Positions 23,524 to 27,581 of a stretch of 27,581 bases of DNA are shown piece by piece. Position 1 is the first letter of the stretch, and every line of letters starts with the position of its first letter. The DNA is taken from NCBI GenBank assembly GCA_002343445.1, contig DDSP01000030.1, positions 1 through 27,581 of the forward strand, in the 5' to 3' direction. The translations under genes were made by a program, and so were the position numbers. The notes beneath the pieces were generated by a model that was not told the DNA's origin, ran no database searches, and saw nothing but the letters and a program-made list of their open reading frames with translations. This stretch comes from Chthonomonas sp. UBA2387 (lineage in GTDB: Bacteria; Armatimonadota; Fimbriimonadia; Fimbriimonadales; Fimbriimonadaceae).

Positions 23524-24735
23524 ATGAGCAAGAGGACATCGAGAAAGCGAGGATTCGGTACCGTCACGCAACGCAAAGACGGACGTTGGGAGGGCGCCGT
23601 CACATACGGATACAACGAGAGCGGCAATCCGAAGCGGCACCGAGTCTACGGGGCCACGGAAGCCGAAGCCGCTGCCAAACTCAGAGCAATCCTCGCGAAA
23701 CTCACCAACGGAATTCCGATTCAACAAGACAAACAAACCGTCGCCGAGTTCCTCGACTTCTGGATGGCCCAGCACGTCGCCGGACTCGAGCCGAAGACCC
23801 GGCGCGGATACGAGCAGATCGTCCGCCTTTACCTCAAGCCGAACATCGGCAAGATCCAACTCACCAAACTCACCGCTCAACAGGTCCAGGCGATGCTCCG
23901 AACCATGACCCTGGAGGGTTCCCCCGGAAAGAAGCCCCTCTCGCCCCAAACCGTCAGGCTGACCAGAGCGGCTCTTCGAGCGGCCCTGAACCTCGCCTGG
24001 AAGTGGGGGATCGTCTCGGAGAACGTCGCCGCCCGCACGACGACACCCAAGCGGCAGCAAAAGGAGGCCGTTTACCTAACCGTGGAAGAAGCCGATGCGC
24101 TCGTCACGGCGTCGATGAACCATTACGTCGGCGGCCTGATTTACTTGGGATTGGTCACGGGAATGCGCCTTGGCGAAGCCTCCGGACTCACATGGCAGGA
24201 CGTCGAGTTCGAGAAGGAGCAGTTCCACGTTCGGGGACAACTGCAGCGTGTGGAAGGCAAGTTCGTCTTGAAGAGCCCAAAGAGCATCTCGTCGAGAAGG
24301 ATGTACCCGATCACGGAGGATATCCACCTTGTGCTCTCCCGCCAAAGGGAACTGCAGTCCATATGGGCAAAGGAAGCCGACCCGGACGAACCGTTCAACA
24401 CCCTCGACCTCTGCTTCACCACCGATGCGGGCCGTCCCCTCGATCCCAAAACGGTGGACAAACATCTGAAGAGGCTTTGCGATGCGGCAGGCGTCAAGAG
24501 GGTCTCTTTCCACAAGTTGCGCCATACCTGCGGCTCGCATCTGGTCGCCGATGGCGTGCCGATGGCCGTGGTCAAGCAGTATCTCGGGCATTCGCAGATC
24601 AGCCTGACCATCAACACCTACGCACACATGGTCCCGGCAGCACACAAGCAGGCTGCCGACCGTGCCCGCAAACTTCTTGGCGGAGCCATCCGGGCAAGAA
24701 ACAACGCCTTGCCTGTGGGCGAAAAACCCGCATGA
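23524..24735 (+). CDS. int: Tyrosine site-specific integrase
   Basis: 403 residues, full length. The N-terminal part (about 8-60, GFGTVTQRKDGRWEGAV...) is an AP2-like arm-binding domain, 70-165 is the SAM-like core-binding domain, and the catalytic domain follows from about 183. All active-site residues are present: R215 (TGMRLGE), K253 (SPKS), H330 and R333 (HKLRHTCG), H356 (LGHSQ) and nucleophile Y366 (NTYAH). It cuts and rejoins DNA through a 3'-phosphotyrosine to insert or excise an element. The ATG at 23524 has AGGAA about 10 nt upstream; an in-frame extension to 23224 runs through the tRNA piece and is not coding. The neighbouring tRNA 3' half and inverted repeats are its likely attachment sites. 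Confidence 0.94.
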   Translation: MSKRTSRKRGFGTVTQRKDGRWEGAVTYGYNESGNPKRHRVYGATEAEAAAKLRAILAKLTNGIPIQQDKQTVAEFLDFWMAQHVAGLEPKTRRGYEQIVRLYLKPNIGKIQLTKLTAQQVQAMLRTMTLEGSPGKKPLSPQTVRLTRAALRAALNLAWKWGIVSENVAARTTTPKRQQKEAVYLTVEEADALVTASMNHYVGGLIYLGLVTGMRLGEASGLTWQDVEFEKEQFHVRGQLQRVEGKFVLKSPKSISSRRMYPITEDIHLVLSRQRELQSIWAKEADPDEPFNTLDLCFTTDAGRPLDPKTVDKHLKRLCDAAGVKRVSFHKLRHTCGSHLVADGVPMAVVKQYLGHSQISLTINTYAHMVPAAHKQAADRARKLLGGAIRARNNALPVGEKPA

Positions 24736-24778
24736 AGCACGTTTCAAGAAACCAAGGAATCAAACTCGGCTGGGGCTG

Positions 24779-24792
24779 CGCGAACCTTCGCG
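24779..24792. terminator. Weak hairpin between converging genes
   Basis: CGCGAA-CC-TTCGCG is a perfect 14-nt palindrome in the 75-nt gap between the integrase and the amidohydrolase, which converge here. There is no T-run on either side, so its terminator role is only suggested by position. Confidence 0.25.
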
Positions 24793-24810
24793 GGTGGACT
24801 TCGCTTCCAT

Positions 24811-26442
24811 TCACCGCACCACCTGTTCCCGCCATGCCCAGACTAGGCCCTCGAGCAACTCCATCAGCCTCCTCCGCAGCAGCGCATACGTCTCGGTCCT
24901 CATCCCTGTCGCTTCGTCCATGTACAAGCCCCGGTTCACCTCGATCATCACGGACGCCACGCGAGCGTCCGCTCCGTAGAACTTCGAGGGCACCATCGTC
25001 CCCGCGTAGGGACGGTCGACGAGCACCGCTTGGTCCACCCGCTTCATCCGATTGGCGAATCGTGGTTTCCTCCCATCACGGGCATCGCGGATGTCCAGCA
25101 TTTCGTTCGCTATCTGCCGCAGCCCAACGTCCACCGCATCGCGCAGAGCCGGAGGCGTGTGGAACGGGTCCGTGCCGACGCAAAACATCGGCCGCTCGAC
25201 CAACGGGTCCAAATCGCAAGCCAGGCGCGAAGAAGGAAACGAGTGGCAGTCGATCACCAGGCAGCAACCGTGTCGGGCGAGAGCCGCCTCCGCCCACTCG
25301 TTCAAGCGTCGGTGGTGCGGCTCGTAGTACCGAGCCATCAGTTCGGCACGGTCGGCGCCCGAACGCAAGGGCTTCCCCGTCGAGGTGCGCGTGTAGACCG
25401 CTCCCATGCCCAGCGCAGACATCGGCTCCTGCGCGTCGTCTTCGAACCGCTCGGGGTCGACCACCAACCGGCTGAACCCGAACACCAGACGATCGGCTCC
25501 TTCGGCGGAGAACAGCTCGTCCGTGTGCCGGTCGGTCATAGCCGACAACTCCCGCTCGAGTTCCTCCGCATCGATCAGGAGACCGGCGCGAACGTCGTCC
25601 GGAACAACGGTCGACGAATGGGGGATGTGGAGCAGCACGGAATCGACCCGGGTCTCTGCCGCGCAAGACTCGTCCTCGTTCGGCGTCGGGGACCCGAGCG
25701 CGCACCACAGCCTCCACGTGGCATCGTGCTCGATCAGCTTCGCGACAAGCTCTTCACGGGTCCAGGGAACAACATCGCCGAGACAACCATCTTCATAAAT
25801 GCTAAACCCGTGGGTTTCGTTCAACAGCTTGTCGAAAGACTCCCCGAAGCAACGCCCGCCGTCCGTGTCGATATCAGGGTGGTTACGGTCAGGCTCGAAT
25901 AGAGACGCGTGCCAGCCTTCCTCGTCGAACCGTAGCTCCAGACCGCTGTAGACGGTGCCTTCCCCCGTCGCCTTCGAAGGCAACCACGGCACGTGGCGGT
26001 CGCCCATCAGCCGGGAAAAGCCCGAAGTCATAGGGTCGCCGCCGTCGATGGCTTCCCACAGCATGTACGACTCGATGTGTCTGTTTGCGCTCAGGAAGAC
26101 CCACGGTCGCCGGCCCCGCTCATCGGCGCGCTCAGACTCGACGCTCTCCACAATCAGTTGCCGCAACGCCCCGTAGGGAAGTTTCAGCATCTGGGCAAGC
26201 TCGCGGATCAACCCTCCCAGGGTCGGATTGCTTGCGGACTCAGTATGGATTTCGGGCCGAAAGCCAGTGTGCCATTCGACTTCGGACACGCTGGTCTCCC
26301 CGAAAACTCGGCGCGCATAGAACGGGTCTACGCAGTCAGCGTAACCGATCACATAGAAGACACCTGGGTCAAGGGCACCGACTGCCACCCCTATGGGCAT
26401 CAGTTCGGAACGAAACTCGCGTGGTGTCAGATCAAAGCGCAA
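24811..26442 (-). CDS. N-formylglutamate amidohydrolase fused to an unknown N-terminal region
   Basis: 543 residues. Residues about 268-535 match the N-formylglutamate amidohydrolase (HutG-type) family: HIPHSS 272-277, DRHTD 304-308, SRLVVDPERF 324-333, DCHSFPS 398-404. These enzymes are Zn-dependent and split N-formylglutamate into formate and glutamate at the end of one histidine-degradation route; relatives act on other N-acyl substrates. The first 265 residues are unlike any domain I know (WEA.DGGDPMTSGFSRLMGD, ETHGFSIYEDGC). The start is TTG 26442, fixed by a strong AAGGAGG 8 nt upstream. No histidine-use genes are near, so a role in histidine breakdown is doubtful. The gene sits in the putative element and lies 55 nt downstream of the next minus-strand gene, perhaps cotranscribed with it. 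Confidence 0.8.
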   Translation of the reverse strand: MRFDLTPREFRSELMPIGVAVGALDPGVFYVIGYADCVDPFYARRVFGETSVSEVEWHTGFRPEIHTESASNPTLGGLIRELAQMLKLPYGALRQLIVESVESERADERGRRPWVFLSANRHIESYMLWEAIDGGDPMTSGFSRLMGDRHVPWLPSKATGEGTVYSGLELRFDEEGWHASLFEPDRNHPDIDTDGGRCFGESFDKLLNETHGFSIYEDGCLGDVVPWTREELVAKLIEHDATWRLWCALGSPTPNEDESCAAETRVDSVLLHIPHSSTVVPDDVRAGLLIDAEELERELSAMTDRHTDELFSAEGADRLVFGFSRLVVDPERFEDDAQEPMSALGMGAVYTRTSTGKPLRSGADRAELMARYYEPHHRRLNEWAEAALARHGCCLVIDCHSFPSSRLACDLDPLVERPMFCVGTDPFHTPPALRDAVDVGLRQIANEMLDIRDARDGRKPRFANRMKRVDQAVLVDRPYAGTMVPSKFYGADARVASVMIEVNRGLYMDEATGMRTETYALLRRRLMELLEGLVWAWREQVVR

Positions 26443-26497
26443 TTCTCTCGACCTCCTTCCCTGTGTCGTCAGCGTGCCTCAGACAGAGTCGCCCCAC

Positions 26498-26932
26498 TCA
26501 CAGTTTGTAGAATCTGTGCGTCCGAACTCCTTCGATTCCAACGCCAGTGATCCTCCCGCAATACCCGCGTCCCCCGACCAGCTTCACCGGCTTCGGCAAG
26601 CCCCGCGCGATCTCGAACGCTTCGACGAGCGTAACCCGACGGATCGCCAGATCGGACGAGCGCCAGCCGTGATCCCGAACAAACCGTTCGACCCACCTTC
26701 GCGCCAAGTCGTTGCCCGTTTGCACGCACAGGTAGCCCTCGCCAGGGTTGGGAGCGGCGGGGCCCGAGAAGATCGCGGGCCTTCCCAGCGAGACGATCCA
26801 AATCAGGGGGTACTTCTTGGGTCGCCGCTTTTCAAGCCCGCGAACGACCGGGTCGATCGAGTCGCAGTCGATCGCACGGAGCAACGAGGGAGATAGGTCT
26901 TGACCGATCTTGGATCGCGTGTTTTTGTGCAT
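26498..26932 (-). CDS. Uncharacterised 144-residue protein
   Basis: Not recognised. ATG 26932 is chosen because GGTGA lies 4-5 nt upstream; a GTG at 27004 would add 24 basic residues but would start inside the riboswitch-like leader. It has no signal peptide or membrane helix. The middle (KKYPLIWIVSLGRPAIFSGP) looks like beta strands, then WVERFVRDHGW and VTLVEAFEIARGL look helical, and the end is Gly/Arg-rich (GGRGYCGRITGVGIEGVRTHRF). Codon use is like its neighbours, supporting that it is translated. It is the first gene downstream of the leader element and may share a transcript with the amidohydrolase. Confidence 0.55.
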   Translation of the reverse strand: MHKNTRSKIGQDLSPSLLRAIDCDSIDPVVRGLEKRRPKKYPLIWIVSLGRPAIFSGPAAPNPGEGYLCVQTGNDLARRWVERFVRDHGWRSSDLAIRRVTLVEAFEIARGLPKPVKLVGGRGYCGRITGVGIEGVRTHRFYKL

Positions 26933-26950
26933 GACTTCACCATGCACCCA

Positions 26951-27050
26951 ACGCGGGAATCGAACCTTGTTTCGGATCTTGAAATCCGCACATCGTTTTG
27001 GCACCGTGGGGTTCCACCTCGGTTGCCGGGCCGTTGCCGCTCTGGATGCT
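26951..27050 (-). promoter_or_regulatory. Candidate SAM-I/SAM-IV-type riboswitch, reduced form
   Basis: On the minus strand the sequence reads ATC-C-AGAG-C-GG, a tiny P2 (GGC-AACG-GCC), C-GGCAACC, P3 (GTGG-AACC-CCAC), GGTGCCAAAA, then GATG closing P1 with CATC. AGAG-GG, GGCAACC and GGTGCCAA are the conserved core of S-box SAM riboswitches in the right order and spacing. The kink-turn part of P2 and the P4 helix of SAM-I are missing, as in SAM-IV and SAM-I/IV variants. Downstream, a hairpin CGGAT-TTCAAG-ATCCG is followed by GGTT, which could pair with the AACC of the P3 loop, like the SAM-IV pseudoknot. It would sense S-adenosylmethionine and control the unknown gene at 26932. No methionine gene is seen nearby. 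Confidence 0.55.
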
Positions 27051-27088
27051 CCTAGAGAATACCACGCCCGGCGTTGTGCTACACCCGG

Positions 27089-27544
27089 TCAACCCCCCAA
27101 CACGTTGATCTGCTTCTCGGCGATGTTCACCTGCACTCCGCCCAGCCGCGCCCGCCGGACCCGCGCCAGGCTCTCCACCGCGCCAAGCAACCGCCGGTGC
27201 GCGAGATCCACCCGCCGCTGCAGAAACTCGAGTTCGGCGATCGAACCGCTCGTCGTCCCGGCGAGCTTCAGCTCGTAGGCGGTCAGCGCCGTCTGGCACA
27301 CCACGATCCGCTCCACAAGGAGCTCCTCGAGCGGCGTACCCGCGTCTTCGAGCAACCGCGCCCGAAGCGCCTTGGCCTCGTCCAGGAACCGCTTCCGAGC
27401 CTCCTCGAATCCGTCCCCGACCACCGCCTCCACGATCCCGACCAAGGGCACCCGCATCAGCCAACGACCCGTCGAACATGGGGCCTTGGCCAACGCTTCG
27501 CCTGAACCAGCGTCGAGCGCCTTCACGCCGCCTTTCTTCGCCAC
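27089..27544 (-). CDS. Uncharacterised helical protein
   Basis: 151 residues; start GTG 27544 behind a GGAGGGGGG purine run. No signal peptide or membrane helix. Residues about 45-130 are charged and helical with heptad-like leucines (FEEARKRFLDEAKALRARL, then ELEFLQRRVDLAHRRLLGAVESL), suggesting a coiled coil or helical bundle. The end, VQVNIAEKQINVLGG, is a short alternating beta-like segment. I cannot assign a family. Its start overlaps the end of another minus-strand frame by about 22 nt, so it is probably part of an operon entering from beyond the window. Confidence 0.6.
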   Translation of the reverse strand: MAKKGGVKALDAGSGEALAKAPCSTGRWLMRVPLVGIVEAVVGDGFEEARKRFLDEAKALRARLLEDAGTPLEELLVERIVVCQTALTAYELKLAGTTSGSIAELEFLQRRVDLAHRRLLGAVESLARVRRARLGGVQVNIAEKQINVLGG

Positions 27545-27581
27545 TCCCCCCTCCGCTTGAAGTACCCCGCCGCCTCGTAGG
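27523..27581 (-). CDS. C-terminal end of an upstream gene (partial)
   Basis: The last 59 bases on the minus strand translate to an 18-residue basic end (YEAAGYFKRRGEWRRKAA) before TGA at 27525-27523, overlapping the following gene's start. The length is too small to identify, but coupling with the next gene and a plausible basic C-terminus support it. Confidence 0.35.
   Translation of the reverse strand, partial: YEAAGYFKRRGEWRRKAA

Noticed and set aside
26942..26992. tRNA-like sequence on the minus strand (GGTTCGATTCCC with an upstream TTCAAG hairpin)
   Set aside because: The T-stem does not pair beyond two bases, the anticodon-like loop has 6 nt, no acceptor partner or D-arm is found, and spacing is wrong. 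It fits better as the downstream part of the riboswitch-like leader, though a decayed tRNA is not fully excluded.
26933..27004. Longer start (GTG 27004) for the 144-residue protein
   Set aside because: It would begin inside the conserved GGTGCC of the aptamer and has no ribosome binding site, whereas ATG 26932 has GGTGA just upstream.
1..27581. CRISPR arrays, rRNA genes or insertion sequences
   Set aside because: I saw no regularly spaced repeats, rRNA sequence or transposase-like gene; the only mobile-element gene is the tyrosine integrase.

Overview
The window is about 27.6 kb of GC-rich bacterial DNA, densely coded, with frequent 4-bp start/stop overlaps and TTG and GTG starts next to ATG. 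TolC-, RND- and periplasmic-adaptor-type genes imply a diderm envelope. G5-domain kinases, secreted zinc-ribbon proteins and a copper/silver-type RND system would fit Armatimonadota (Fimbriimonadia-like), but that placement is only a guess: no rRNA or ribosomal protein gene is present to anchor it.

Region 1 (1-10475) is a Ser/Thr phospho-signalling island. Two membrane-anchored protein kinases point outward from a central pair of divergent operons. Leftward: a secreted zinc-ribbon/TPR protein, then kinase A. Rightward: a VWA-like/FHA membrane protein, a single-pass membrane protein, a PP2C phosphatase, then kinase B, followed by a secreted zinc-ribbon/beta-propeller protein with its own promoter. 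A converging gene encodes an FHA protein whose flanks resemble a dynamin-like GTPase that has lost its P-loop. The two kinase domains are about 98% identical DNA inverted repeats of about 768 bp, while their extracytoplasmic G5-like tails are unrelated in sequence. Recombination between the repeats would invert the central segment and swap which operon is joined to which sensor tail.

Region 2 (10509-15155) is a redox cluster: a molybdopterin oxidoreductase of the nitrate-reductase/formate-dehydrogenase type, a four-cluster ferredoxin subunit, a Tat-exported Rieske protein, a small two-helix membrane protein and a NarI-like cytochrome b. Together they look like a quinol-linked membrane oxidoreductase with a cytoplasmic catalytic subunit.

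Region 3 (15227-23222) is a five-gene heavy-metal (probably Cu/Ag) efflux operon: a Cys-rich secreted protein, a Spy/CpxP-like periplasmic protein, a TolC-like channel, an unusually long adaptor (YtkA-like + adaptor + cupredoxin) and an RND pump. Met-rich stretches occur in all three pump components.

Region 4 (23223-27581) looks like the left part of an integrated element. The 3' half of a tRNA-Thr(UGU) gene lies beside an intact tyrosine integrase preceded by a 13-bp inverted repeat. It is followed by an N-formylglutamate amidohydrolase fusion, two unrecognised proteins, and a leader resembling a reduced SAM-I/SAM-IV-type riboswitch. No complete tRNA marking the right end is seen in the window.

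Four genes (leftward TPR, beta-propeller, molybdoenzyme and Cys-rich protein) have a sigma-70-like promoter whose -10 box sits only 5-10 nt before the start codon, which suggests leaderless or nearly leaderless mRNAs as a recurring habit of this genome.
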